DNA of 64,000 nt from Chitinivibrio alkaliphilus ACht1. Lineage in GTDB: Bacteria; Fibrobacterota; Chitinivibrionia; Chitinivibrionales; Chitinivibrionaceae. Each line of letters opens with the position of its first letter. Position 1 is the stretch's first letter. The notes under the pieces are model-generated. The model made no database searches. It saw nothing but the letters and a program-made list of their open reading frames with translations, and had not been told where the DNA came from. Shown here in pieces: positions 8,837 through 17,122 of the stretch. The translations under genes and the position numbers were made by a program. Location: positions 19,812 through 83,811 of the forward strand of contig NZ_ASJR01000012.1 of the NCBI RefSeq assembly GCF_000474745.1. The letters are read 5' to 3'.

Positions 8837-9478
8837 ATGGCTGTAATGGTAAAAAATATTTTGGGTACCTCCTTTTTTCAACTGCTGAGTATCGTTCTCA
8901 AATTCCTCTTTGGCGTTTTTATGGCCTACACCTTTGGCGCGTCAGATGAGATGGATTCATATGTTGTTTCCATAACGATTATTACCCTCATATACACCTT
9001 GTTAACAAATATTCAGCCGAAGGCCTTAATTCCGTATATACAGGGAATAGGTACGAAGGAAAAGAAGAGTGCAGTGTCGGCCATTATATCCTTTAATATA
9101 AAAGGATTTATGATAATCTCCCTTGTGGTCTGGCTTTGTTCACCATTTTTGATACGTATATTTGCCCCGGGCCTTGCTTCCTCACCTTCCTATCTAGCAT
9201 CTCAACTATTACGAATATCTTCAGTGTATCTTTTTATATCAAGTTTTGTAGCCTTGGGCAATGCCCTCATAGAAATGAATCTTCGCGCACCCTTTGCTGC
9301 GCGTATCAGGCTCTACCAGACAACCTTGCTCCTGCTACTTGTACTCCTGCTTTCACAATATATCGGGATTTTCTCACTCCCCACAGCGCACGTATTTTCT
9401 ATGCTTCTCATAATCCCTTTTTATTTTCCTTTTTTAAAAGTAGGGGGTATCAATTATTCTCCCCTTTACCAACAATGA
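8837..9478 (+). CDS. MurJ/MviN-family flippase, N-terminal fragment (frameshifted)
   Basis: First 213 residues of a lipid-linked oligosaccharide flippase. It begins with two membrane helices and AYTFGASDEMDSYVVS, matching the MurJ/MviN entry motif (A-x-x-F-G-x-S-x-x-x-D-x-Y). Six hydrophobic segments are visible before an abrupt stop. The rest of the protein continues in the -1 frame from about base 9440 (next entry). The switch falls on a TTTTTTAAAAG run at 9430-9440, and one added T restores a single protein of about 508 residues. It would move capsule repeat units across the inner membrane. In its present form it is a half-protein unless the frameshift is suppressed. Confidence 0.8.
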   Translation: MAVMVKNILGTSFFQLLSIVLKFLFGVFMAYTFGASDEMDSYVVSITIITLIYTLLTNIQPKALIPYIQGIGTKEKKSAVSAIISFNIKGFMIISLVVWLCSPFLIRIFAPGLASSPSYLASQLLRISSVYLFISSFVALGNALIEMNLRAPFAARIRLYQTTLLLLLVLLLSQYIGIFSLPTAHVFSMLLIIPFYFPFLKVGGINYSPLYQQ

Positions 9479-10365
9479 ATTCCTATGTACGAGGCTATAT
9501 TGCCTTTCTTGCTCCCATTTTTGTGGGACGTCTTCTCATGCGTCTAATTAAAATCAGTGATGTGTTTTTAGCGTCATTCATGGAAGAGGGGGCCGTATCG
9601 TATCTTAGTTATGCCACACGAATTACTGGTAATTTAGATCAACTGTACGTGGGGATACTTGTGGTGTATTTTCCCATAATTTCTCAACGAGCAAATGATT
9701 CAGAACAACAGAAAGGCCATGCTGATACAATCTTTGAAGGCTTTGAACTCCTCTTTCTTGCGTCATTTTCCGTGGCGCTCTTTTTGACAGTCTTTGCCCC
9801 CGATATTGTGCGCCTTCTTTTTCAGCGCGGAGCCTTTCTGCCTAAAGACACGGCGGTTGTGGCAAATATTCTTCGCTTTTACAGTCTCATGATGGTATGT
9901 GCCCCCCTGGGTAGTTATTTTGCAAACGCCTATTACAGCTCCCACCAACCCCGTCGGGCAACCTATTATTCAGTTATTGCCTCTGTCCTCAATGTTGTTC
10001 TCAATGTTATATTTTTCATCTTCTGGGGAGTATACGGTATTGCCGCGGCATCTTCCCTAGCTTTCCTTACGGGATTTTTTCTCCAATCATACAACCTACA
10101 CAAGGTAAATGAAAATATTATCTTTTCCTCCATGCTGTGGGGCATTGAAAAAATTTGTTTTGTGGCATGTCTCAGCATGCTTCCGGTGTACCTTCTAAGC
10201 ATTCATATTAATACTGAGACAACAGTGGGTACTCTATGGCAGCTGGGGATACTCTTTGCTCTCTATGGGATTGGTATTCTTTTACTTACTATACTCTTTC
10301 GCTTAAGAACAGGTTTGCGTCTTCGTACTTTCCTCGAGGAAACCCTGGGGAAAAGATTTAAGTGA
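9475..10365 (+). CDS. MurJ/MviN-family flippase, C-terminal fragment (frameshifted)
   Basis: Second part of the flippase, about 296 residues with eight or so hydrophobic segments. DIVRLLFQRGAF and the PRRAT...NVVLNVIFF region are typical of MurJ/MviN C-terminal halves. Homology-like sequence in this frame begins near 9440, upstream of any good start. The first ATG (9475) overlaps the stop of the N-terminal fragment as ATGA, so translational coupling could in principle make a two-piece protein. More likely one base is missing in the T6/A4 tract at 9430-9439. The 3' end overlaps the opposite-strand GT32 gene by eight bases. Confidence 0.8.
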   Translation: MNSYVRGYIAFLAPIFVGRLLMRLIKISDVFLASFMEEGAVSYLSYATRITGNLDQLYVGILVVYFPIISQRANDSEQQKGHADTIFEGFELLFLASFSVALFLTVFAPDIVRLLFQRGAFLPKDTAVVANILRFYSLMMVCAPLGSYFANAYYSSHQPRRATYYSVIASVLNVVLNVIFFIFWGVYGIAAASSLAFLTGFFLQSYNLHKVNENIIFSSMLWGIEKICFVACLSMLPVYLLSIHINTETTVGTLWQLGILFALYGIGILLLTILFRLRTGLRLRTFLEETLGKRFK

Positions 10366-11137
10366 TAGTTTTGAGTAAATACGCAAAGAGAGACTTTTCT
10401 GAGTAATTATTGATGCTATCCTTCGCCTGTGATCTCCGTATGTGTTCATTCCAGAGGTGCACAGCATAGGCATCGCCAATCATGCCGGGATAATGAGCAA
10501 AGGTGTCATCGAAGATGTGGCGCCACGACGCTGCCGGTACAGGGTAATGGGCTGTATAGGGTTCTCCCCGGTCCATAAGGTCAAAATATCGCAGGGCCTT
10601 TCCAAATCCAATTGGTCCTCCCGATTCTCCCCAGCCAACATTTGCCCGATTGTTGCCCAGAATATAGCGTATGGCTTTTTTGACACGTGTGCGGGGTGAA
10701 TCATAGGGTAAAAATCTATTGGGGTGTTCACAGGCATTTACCATGAAGCGCGGGAGGGCATGTTTTTTGGGGAATTTTAAATACCCTATACTTGGTACGC
10801 CGAACTCTTCGCAGCCAAATTGGATATCGGGGGTTTTCTTAAATCGCTTGAGGCCGATAAGGTCCATATCAACCCAAATTCCACCCTGTTCATAGAGGAG
10901 TTTCCAGCGAAACCAGTCGGCAAAGAGAGCGACACTACCCGTACGGGATGTAAATATGGCATCTTCGGGGAGGATGGTCTTTGCATCACAGATTGTTGTG
11001 TTTTCGGGAATGTTCTGCACCGTATCGTAGATGTAGAGCTTAAATTCGTATCCCAGGGCAAGATAGGATTTAATACAGAGCTGCTCTATTAAGGAGAGTT
11101 TCCTTCCGATCCACAGAGATTGTATGGCCGTTGTCAT
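10358..11137 (-). CDS. GT32-type (OCH1-like) glycosyltransferase
   Basis: A 259-residue cytoplasmic glycosyltransferase of the mannosyl/capsular-polysaccharide synthesis type. The diagnostic segment is RWKLLYEQGGIWVDMD, in which the DxD-type acidic pair coordinates the metal and nucleotide-sugar; near the N-terminus IQSLWIGRKLS is typical of the family. The ATG at 11137 has AAAGGA eight bases upstream. It is followed upstream on the same strand by two CDP-glycerol-transferase-like genes, so it probably adds a sugar to the same surface polymer. The donor sugar and linkage cannot be read from sequence. Confidence 0.83.
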   Translation of the reverse strand: MTTAIQSLWIGRKLSLIEQLCIKSYLALGYEFKLYIYDTVQNIPENTTICDAKTILPEDAIFTSRTGSVALFADWFRWKLLYEQGGIWVDMDLIGLKRFKKTPDIQFGCEEFGVPSIGYLKFPKKHALPRFMVNACEHPNRFLPYDSPRTRVKKAIRYILGNNRANVGWGESGGPIGFGKALRYFDLMDRGEPYTAHYPVPAASWRHIFDDTFAHYPGMIGDAYAVHLWNEHIRRSQAKDSINNYSEKSLFAYLLKTIT

Positions 11138-11149
11138 GCTGGTATTCCT

Positions 11150-12286
11150 TTATAAGATAGATATGATTTCATGGAATATGCGGTCACAATTATTGGTATC
11201 ACGGTATTGAAAGAAGGAGTCAACCCGTTGTAAATAGGTGTCCTCCATGGCACATCCATGGTTGATCTGTTTCTCAATTTCCCGTATCAACTCCTCTTCC
11301 AGGGAAATGATCTTTCCAAATCCGTCAGTGTGATGGTCAAAATAGCTGGGGGCATAGTGTACAGGGTCGAACATATAATAGATCATCGGTTTTTTCATAT
11401 AAGCAAAGTCAAAAAACACACTGGAAAAATCGGTGATAAGCAGTTGTGATTCCCGTAATAGTGTTGGAACATCACTCTCATGTGCGTTTTCTATGTGAAT
11501 GTGTGGTGAAGCAGTGTGGAAATTTGAGAGATAGCGCTGCATTTTATAGTGAGGATAGAAGATAAAATCGAAGTGATGGGTTTCAAGAAGTGTATGGAGG
11601 TCACTGTTTTGGAGAAAACTCTGTATGCGTTTGAAATAGTTTGTGGTGCAAAACTCTTTTTGAGAAATCCATTTGTTGTGGAAAAAGGTTGGTGAGACAA
11701 AGGTATTTCGCCAGCTGGGCATAAAGACAATCTGTTTTTTTGTTGTAACCCCGTGGAGATTGTCGTAGCGGGCAAAGCCCGTAAGGACGATTTCCCCCTG
11801 TGTATATCCATATTCAGGTTGGTTTAAGGCATCAAACTCTTGTTTTGCCGCAGTGGTAATAAGATCGTTATGGGTTTTTTTCTTTGAAAAGGAGGAGCTC
11901 ATGTCGTGATGGGTAATCCCGTGTTGCAGGAAGATGGCCTTCTTCTGATCTTTACGATCAAAGAGGAGTTTATACAATTTGTAGCTCCAGGGCTGGATAT
12001 GCCACATATGGGCCGAAATAATTGCCGTGGAGAGTATGAAGGCGAGTTTGTGTTCCGGGGACATAAATTCGATGGGATCTCCAAGGGCGGCTACTTTTTC
12101 ATAGTGAAGGGTGTTTTTCTTTGATATGACAAAAAAAACAGGAATATCAGGGTGCTCTCTTCTCATATGCTGAAAGAAGGCAAAGCCATTATCATTTGCC
12201 GCGGTGCCGTTGTCAGAAATAAGCCAAGCCTTGCGAAAACGCTTTCTCTTTGGGTGGATATGCGCAATAAGTATATAGAGCGTCAT
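11150..12286 (-). CDS. CDP-glycerol glycerophosphotransferase-like protein (TagB/TagF family), copy 1
   Basis: Predicted to transfer glycerol-phosphate (or a similar polyol-phosphate) from a CDP-activated donor onto a surface glycan. The C-terminal half has the family hallmarks: FLQHGITHHDM near residue 125 and LLITDFSSVFFDFAYMKKP near 290. The Gram-positive homologues make wall teichoic acid. Family-like sequence (YRLPVWIYE...) continues for 22 codons before the ATG at 12286 without any ATG, GTG or TTG. An ATT at 12352 lies five bases after AGAGAGG, so the true start may be non-canonical or hidden by a base error. It is followed by the GT32 gene. Confidence 0.82.
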   Translation of the reverse strand: MTLYILIAHIHPKRKRFRKAWLISDNGTAANDNGFAFFQHMRREHPDIPVFFVISKKNTLHYEKVAALGDPIEFMSPEHKLAFILSTAIISAHMWHIQPWSYKLYKLLFDRKDQKKAIFLQHGITHHDMSSSFSKKKTHNDLITTAAKQEFDALNQPEYGYTQGEIVLTGFARYDNLHGVTTKKQIVFMPSWRNTFVSPTFFHNKWISQKEFCTTNYFKRIQSFLQNSDLHTLLETHHFDFIFYPHYKMQRYLSNFHTASPHIHIENAHESDVPTLLRESQLLITDFSSVFFDFAYMKKPMIYYMFDPVHYAPSYFDHHTDGFGKIISLEEELIREIEKQINHGCAMEDTYLQRVDSFFQYRDTNNCDRIFHEIISIL

Positions 12287-12370
12287 TTCCGTGAGCTCAT
12301 ATATCCATACGGGAAGTCGATAGAGTATCTTTTTCGAGGTGCGGATAAAAATAAAAGCCTCTCTTTTTAC

Positions 12371-13099
12371 TTATTTCACAGTTCTATATACACGTTCGCA
12401 GCAGTGTCTATCTACGTGGGCAAAAAAATCGGGGGTTTTTCGAAGACATCCTGACTGTACTGCATCGTCAATTCTCTCCATAAGCTCTTCAGGGCTTGTG
12501 GCAACACTTTCTTCGACATAGGGGGGGCGTATGTACCAGAAATCTTGGTCTGGTTTATAAAAAATAACCCGGTTGCCTTTGTAGATAAAATCCCAGGAAA
12601 CGCTGGAGTTGTCTGTAATAAGCAGGGATGACCGTTGAATGTACTGGGCGAGGTTATCCGTTATGACAGACCCCCCCCGGGGTATATGAATACGCTCTTT
12701 CATCATGTTGTGGATGGCCACATGGATTGTATACCCGTACTGTTTCAGGTGTTCTTGGGAAAGAGTTGAGAGAATGTCATTAATCTTTTTCTCATACTCT
12801 TTTTTCGGACTGTGGGTGAGAAATACGAGGATCTCCGTATTGATACTTTGCTCCAAATTATCCCATCGGGGAAGACCGGTAAACTGCATCTTTTCACGGG
12901 GGATGCCCATCTGTTCAACCACGGTAGCCTCTTTCTCTGCGCTGACGCAAAAGATATCGATGGTTCCGTTGAGGGAGCGTACATAGTTCTGAATTGTGAA
13001 TGATAATCCTTCTCCTCGGGTAATTCCGATAACACCGTGCTGAATGAAGACTTTTGTAGGGGTTGTGCAGGCATTTACCACGGGGGGAACTTTATGCAA
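12371..13099 (-). CDS. CDP-glycerol glycerophosphotransferase-like protein, copy 2, C-terminal fragment
   Basis: Catalytic half of a second TagB/TagF-like enzyme, in a different frame from its N-terminal part (next entry). VFIQHGVIGITRGEG and SLLITDNSSVSWDFIYKGN are the two signature regions, matching those of copy 1. The apparent TTG start at 13099 is probably an internal leucine. Coding sequence reads on upstream in this frame (VFFSHSFSDILPCLHK) until it meets the N-terminal frame. It ends 19 bases before the first family-like codon of copy 1. The two copies are clearly divergent, so this is not a recent duplication. Confidence 0.8.
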   Translation of the reverse strand: MHKVPPVVNACTTPTKVFIQHGVIGITRGEGLSFTIQNYVRSLNGTIDIFCVSAEKEATVVEQMGIPREKMQFTGLPRWDNLEQSINTEILVFLTHSPKKEYEKKINDILSTLSQEHLKQYGYTIHVAIHNMMKERIHIPRGGSVITDNLAQYIQRSSLLITDNSSVSWDFIYKGNRVIFYKPDQDFWYIRPPYVEESVATSPEELMERIDDAVQSGCLRKTPDFFAHVDRHCCERVYRTVK

Positions 13100-13422
13100 G
13101 CAGGGAAGTATATCGGAAAAACTATGGGAAAAAAAGACGCCGCGCGATTGAAAAAAAGGATAAAGCTTTTCCAGCTGCCTCGTTTTACATGATCTGGCTG
13201 TCCGCTGTTTCTGTTTTCAATGAAGTAGACCGCTTTATCCTCAGCCTTTAGGTAGGTGTAGAGAGCAATGGCATTATCACTGCGAACCTCTCCGTAGGTA
13301 GAGCCTACAAGATAGAGCTCTCTTTTCGGTGTGCTTAGGGTATATATCCGCGCCAGGCAATACTTCACCATGCTGGTAATAAGTACAAGCATATCCCTCA
13401 GCAGTTTCACTTTTCTTCTCAA
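13075..13422 (-). CDS. CDP-glycerol glycerophosphotransferase-like protein, copy 2, N-terminal fragment
   Basis: N-terminal 115 codons of copy 2, starting with a TTG at 13422 that has GGAGG seven bases upstream. It contains the family's early region (RELYLVGSTYGEVRSDNAIA, AVYFIENR) and then goes out of frame. Two A7 tracts on the plus strand, 13129-13135 and 13151-13157, lie at the transition. Adding one base in either gives a continuous enzyme of about 350 residues, reading RAASFFFSHSFSDILP or FFQSRGVFFSHS across the joint. On the coding strand both tracts read as U-rich slippery runs, so -1 frameshifting cannot be excluded, but a missing base is the simpler reading. Confidence 0.72.
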   Translation of the reverse strand: MRRKVKLLRDMLVLITSMVKYCLARIYTLSTPKRELYLVGSTYGEVRSDNAIALYTYLKAEDKAVYFIENRNSGQPDHVKRGSWKSFILFFNRAASFFPIVFPIYFPACIKFPPW

Positions 13423-13590
13423 CTCAATGCCTCCACGTATAATTCACAGCACCATGCTGCGGATTTGTACCGTGTACGTAAATCAGTGAAATATACTTTA
13501 TGGCATAGATCCATAGATATTCTCAAAGTGCTCCCAAGCCCCCGCCGTTTGTCTCTTTTTCATGATACATATTCAGGTATGCACGGGAGC

Positions 13591-15246
13591 TCAGAAGGTG
13601 AATACTCCTTGGAGTGTAAGAAAAACACCGTCATCTGAATGATAACCCACGGTGGAATGCATCTCATAGAACTGGTACGGTAAGAGGTTCCAGGTGAGGG
13701 AGTAGGTTTGTTCGCTTTCCGGATTTTTAAGAAAGGTCTTTGTGTCGGAATCGGCGGAGAGGTCTGGCCGTACATGGTCTGCCATATACTCAGTGATGTA
13801 GATATGGTTGATATGCCCGCCACGATAGGTTTGGTCCGTACGGGTATTGGTAAAATTGAGAAAGAAACGATGTTTTTCAGAAAGCCCTGTTTCCACCGCA
13901 AGGTGTAGTTGGTCACTATTGGGGCCGGCTTCTGCACCAATACTTTTGCCAAAATGGGTATGGCGATGACTTGCCCCCTTAAAGTGAGTATAGACCCATG
14001 GTTCAACCCGTGCGTACTCAAAGAAGAACAGGAGATCACGGGGAAAGAGATCTGTGTAGTAAGTGCCGCCCACGGTGAAGGCCCATTTATTGCGCCAGTC
14101 ATCGCTGAAAAGGGTGAAGGGGTTGCTGAGGTCATCCAGGAGAAACTCTCCATAGAGGGTGAGGGGGCCGGGAAAGCGAACGAGGGCATCCATGGAGATG
14201 GTGACCTTGTCCCGGTCTCCGTTAAGGTGTTCAGCAAAAACAAAGGGGACGAAGGGAACCATATAAATTCCTTCAAAAGAGCGATCGTACGGATAAGCCC
14301 GTGGATTTATATGGTGTTGCTGTGGTCCCTCCGGTGTCTCGTGCGCCTCAAAAAACTCACTGGTTTCTTTGCCATAATCGGGGAGGGAGCCATAGACAAT
14401 GGCTTCATTAAATCCAAGGACAATGCGGTCATCCCGCAGGGTAAAATCAAACCGGTGATAATGGATGAATTTATCATATCGGCGCAGGCTGTTCAGCTTT
14501 CCCGCCATATGAACGTAGCGTAGATTTTTGAAACGCATGTCAGCCTGCATATAGAGCATGGGAGCTGAGGCAGTATTAAGAATGAGGGGGGTAAATTGGG
14601 CTGGACCACTGCTTAGATAATCAACACCGAATTCCCAACTCAGCCATGGGTGGGTGTGAAAGGAAATACCTGCACGAAATACATCGGAGGTGCGAATGTT
14701 GCTACTTCCTTCTGGGTTGAAAAGATTATAGGGTATTCCCCTGTAGGGATAGTAATGGCCATGACCCCAAGTGGTGTCTGTATCAAATTCTGTGAGGATA
14801 CTAATATCAGAATAGTAGGAAAAGCCTTGGATATTGCCATGGAGCTGCGGATTTATCGTACCTCGCCCGAGGAGACGAGGAGAATCAGGTTGAGTAATAT
14901 GGGCTGTGCCGTGGTTGAGAAAATTCAGGTGTAGGGCAGAACCTGCGGTATCTGATGTTGTATGGATGGTGCGTTTCCTCAAAATTCGGTCCCGGAGATT
15001 TGAAATAAGGTGCGTATCCTGTGGCGAATCTGATTGTTCAAGGACAGCATCTAAAAACGTAATGAGGGACTGTTTTCCCATGGGGCGGCTGAAAAAATCA
15101 CGGGGAAGCGGAGTGTCATACCTGTTTGAAAAATGTATCAGGCGCAGAGCTGTTTCTTCGCTGAGATGTATTTGGTAGTCACTCTCTTTTCCCGAAAGAG
15201 GAGCGAGAGCAACAAGAGCCATGATGAACAGAAATACAACCTTCAC
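13591..15246 (-). CDS. Wzi-like capsule assembly outer-membrane barrel
   Basis: A 551-residue exported protein with a signal peptide (residues 1-18, hydrophobic FLFIMALVALAPL). It is rich in alternating beta strands and ends in phenylalanine (GVFTF), as outer-membrane barrels do. The strand pattern (GRGTINPQLHGN, WEFGVDYLSSGPAQF, YGEFLLDD) resembles the capsule-assembly Wzi family, which anchors capsule to the cell surface. The GTG start has GGAGG five bases upstream. It lies at the far end of the polysaccharide locus and is separated from the glycerophosphotransferase genes by about 170 bases. Family assignment is by overall pattern and context, so it is less certain than the barrel call. 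Confidence 0.75.
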   Translation of the reverse strand: MKVVFLFIMALVALAPLSGKESDYQIHLSEETALRLIHFSNRYDTPLPRDFFSRPMGKQSLITFLDAVLEQSDSPQDTHLISNLRDRILRKRTIHTTSDTAGSALHLNFLNHGTAHITQPDSPRLLGRGTINPQLHGNIQGFSYYSDISILTEFDTDTTWGHGHYYPYRGIPYNLFNPEGSSNIRTSDVFRAGISFHTHPWLSWEFGVDYLSSGPAQFTPLILNTASAPMLYMQADMRFKNLRYVHMAGKLNSLRRYDKFIHYHRFDFTLRDDRIVLGFNEAIVYGSLPDYGKETSEFFEAHETPEGPQQHHINPRAYPYDRSFEGIYMVPFVPFVFAEHLNGDRDKVTISMDALVRFPGPLTLYGEFLLDDLSNPFTLFSDDWRNKWAFTVGGTYYTDLFPRDLLFFFEYARVEPWVYTHFKGASHRHTHFGKSIGAEAGPNSDQLHLAVETGLSEKHRFFLNFTNTRTDQTYRGGHINHIYITEYMADHVRPDLSADSDTKTFLKNPESEQTYSLTWNLLPYQFYEMHSTVGYHSDDGVFLTLQGVFTF

Positions 15247-15257
15247 TGCATCCTCCC

Positions 15258-15956
15258 CTAAATACTGGTATAGATAGCTTTAGCCGCTGCCCGAGGGTCA
15301 TTGGCTTGGGTGATAGCCCGGCCGATAACCAGCATGGTCGCCCCTGCTGCAATTGCTCCTGCTGGTGTGGCGACCCGTTTCTGGTCTCCCGCGGCAACCC
15401 CGGCGGGGCGTATGCCCGGTGTAACTACTTCAAACCCTTCTTGAAGATGGGGCCGTACTGCCCCAAGATCGGCGGCGGAACATACCATCCCTGCAAGACC
15501 AGCTTTCTGCCCGAGGCGGGCAAGATGGACCACCTGCTCGCTGAGGCTGAGACGGATATTGAGTTCTGAGGAAAGGGTTTCTTCGTCAATACTGGTTAGG
15601 ACGGTAACCCCGAGAAGGCGTGGAGCCGTGGGCTGGGACTGGGCTGCTTCAACGGCGGCGTGCATCATGGCCACTCCGCCCGATGTATGGAGTGTAAGGT
15701 AGTCAACGCCCAGCTGCGAGGCAGAAATTACGGCTTTTGCCACAGTGTTGGGTATATCGTGGAGTTTCATGTCGAGGAAAATCTGTGCCCCCGCTTCTTT
15801 TACCGGGCGAAGAATGGCCGGACCGAAGCGTATGAACTGCTCAAACCCAATTTTGTAGATCCCAACGTAGGGATGAGTTTGAGCAATTAGGGAATCTACA
15901 GCCTCGGGGGTTGAGATGTTATCAAGGGCTAGGGCGATTTTCTGTTTCTTCTCCAT
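15258..15956 (-). CDS. pyrF: Orotidine 5'-phosphate decarboxylase
   Basis: Decarboxylates OMP to UMP, the last step of de novo pyrimidine synthesis. The 232-residue product has the normal length. Conserved elements are ALDN near the N-terminus, FLDMKLHDIPNTV (catalytic D-x-K-x-x-D) around residue 70, and TPGIRP then IGRAIT in the phosphate-binding loops. The frame is open for 51 more codons upstream, but the ATG at 15956 has GAGG six bases before it and starts exactly at the conserved core. It overlaps the upstream methyltransferase gene by 35 bases. Confidence 0.93.
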   Translation of the reverse strand: MEKKQKIALALDNISTPEAVDSLIAQTHPYVGIYKIGFEQFIRFGPAILRPVKEAGAQIFLDMKLHDIPNTVAKAVISASQLGVDYLTLHTSGGVAMMHAAVEAAQSQPTAPRLLGVTVLTSIDEETLSSELNIRLSLSEQVVHLARLGQKAGLAGMVCSAADLGAVRPHLQEGFEVVTPGIRPAGVAAGDQKRVATPAGAIAAGATMLVIGRAITQANDPRAAAKAIYTSI

Positions 15957-16494
15957 GGGGGGCCTCATGGGTAAAATGATAGATGTACACGGGACTTCTA
16001 AAAATATCCTGTGCGTAGATTTTTTTAAAGTGTTTTTTGTGGTATACGCCAAAGGTGTGACAAATGAGGGTAAACGAGATATCTCTGTCGGGGGATATCC
16101 ACGCCTCAAGGCGTCGCATTACCGAGGGGGTGAGATAGGCAAAAAGACAATCTCCTTCTTCTATGGAGTGCTGAAAAAAAGAGCCGAACCGTAGATGTAC
16201 GCCCCGATATAAGAGAGTGCGAAGACGGGAAATACCGTAGGGAAGCAGGGAGTGTTCGTATCCCCATACCTCCATGGATGGCCTGTGTCGCTGCACAGCG
16301 TGAACCATGCCTCCCCAGCCGCTGCCGAGATCGACAAATCGGGTTGAGTGAGAGGGTATGGCCTGAAGAATTTCTCTTCGCACTGAGCACGATGTGGGAA
16401 GGGGCGGGCTGTCACCACGTATGGTGGTGATGATCAAGGAGAAGGCTCCAAAAAGCGTGGCGAAGAGCAGCAGATATGCGGCAAGGCTCCCCAT
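15922..16494 (-). CDS. Membrane-anchored SAM-dependent methyltransferase-like protein
   Basis: A 190-residue protein with one N-terminal transmembrane helix (about residues 4-24). A short Rossmann-type methyltransferase domain follows, whose motif I is FVDLGSGWGG near residue 70, with an acidic residue at the end of strand 2 (WGYEHS). This architecture is common in small class I methyltransferases attached to the cytoplasmic face of the membrane; the substrate is unknown. I chose the ATG at 16494, one base after the stop of the preceding gene, which implies coupling. It is the third gene of a compact minus-strand run ending in pyrF. Confidence 0.7.
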   Translation of the reverse strand: MGSLAAYLLLFATLFGAFSLIITTIRGDSPPLPTSCSVRREILQAIPSHSTRFVDLGSGWGGMVHAVQRHRPSMEVWGYEHSLLPYGISRLRTLLYRGVHLRFGSFFQHSIEEGDCLFAYLTPSVMRRLEAWISPDRDISFTLICHTFGVYHKKHFKKIYAQDIFRSPVYIYHFTHEAPHGEETENRPSP

Positions 16495-16495
16495 C

Positions 16496-17122
16496 TTACT
16501 TCTGCACCGCCTGGGCAATATCTTCTGTACAGGCGGGCACGGCAATACGCATGGCCATGCGGGTTAGCCAGCGGGGAATACGTGTATCAGGTACGGCGTA
16601 GAGAACAAGACCAAGGCGGGTGTGGTCTGTGCCGCGGGAGTCGATGATCCAACGAAGCTGAAACTCCTTGTTTTCAACGGTGACAAGCCCTTCTTCCTCC
16701 TCGCGCCAGAGATCATTGAGATGCTCGTCCCGATTTTGCCGAAAGGTAATGGCTACATACTCTGTCTCATGGCGATCCACCTTTTCAATGATAGACCAAT
16801 ACCGGAAGAAGAGTTTTCCCAGTTCAAAAAAGTAGAGAGGTGGTTCCTCTTCAAGGGCAATGCAGCGTTTCAGCCAGGAGAAGAGTGTGTCATAGGTGTG
16901 GTAGGCTTCTACATGGGCAAGGACGGTGTCACGGGGGGCGGCGATGGTGCGAAAGGAGTAGGAAAAAAATGTTTCCGGTCTCGTTTCTACAACCCGTCCT
17001 GCCCGGGTGTCATCCGTGGCATGCAGAGCTTCCTCTATTTCATCGGAGAAGGGAGTAAAAAGGTCTCCTCCGAAGAGCCACAGGGGAAGAACAATTAGGA
17101 GAAAAATTCCTTTATTCATCAT
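16496..17122 (-). CDS. Exported START/SRPBCC-like protein, function unknown
   Basis: A 208-residue protein with a signal peptide or anchor (IFLLIVLPLWLFGG). Its single domain has the helix-strand layout and TFFSYSFRTIAAP...HVEAYHTYDTLF features reminiscent of START/polyketide-cyclase lipid-binding folds, including the amphipathic C-terminal helix. The match is by eye and weak. It overlaps the end of the broken lipoprotein gene by 11 bases and is followed directly by the membrane methyltransferase gene, suggesting a small envelope operon. No catalytic motif is visible. Confidence 0.6.
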   Translation of the reverse strand: MMNKGIFLLIVLPLWLFGGDLFTPFSDEIEEALHATDDTRAGRVVETRPETFFSYSFRTIAAPRDTVLAHVEAYHTYDTLFSWLKRCIALEEEPPLYFFELGKLFFRYWSIIEKVDRHETEYVAITFRQNRDEHLNDLWREEEEGLVTVENKEFQLRWIIDSRGTDHTRLGLVLYAVPDTRIPRWLTRMAMRIAVPACTEDIAQAVQK

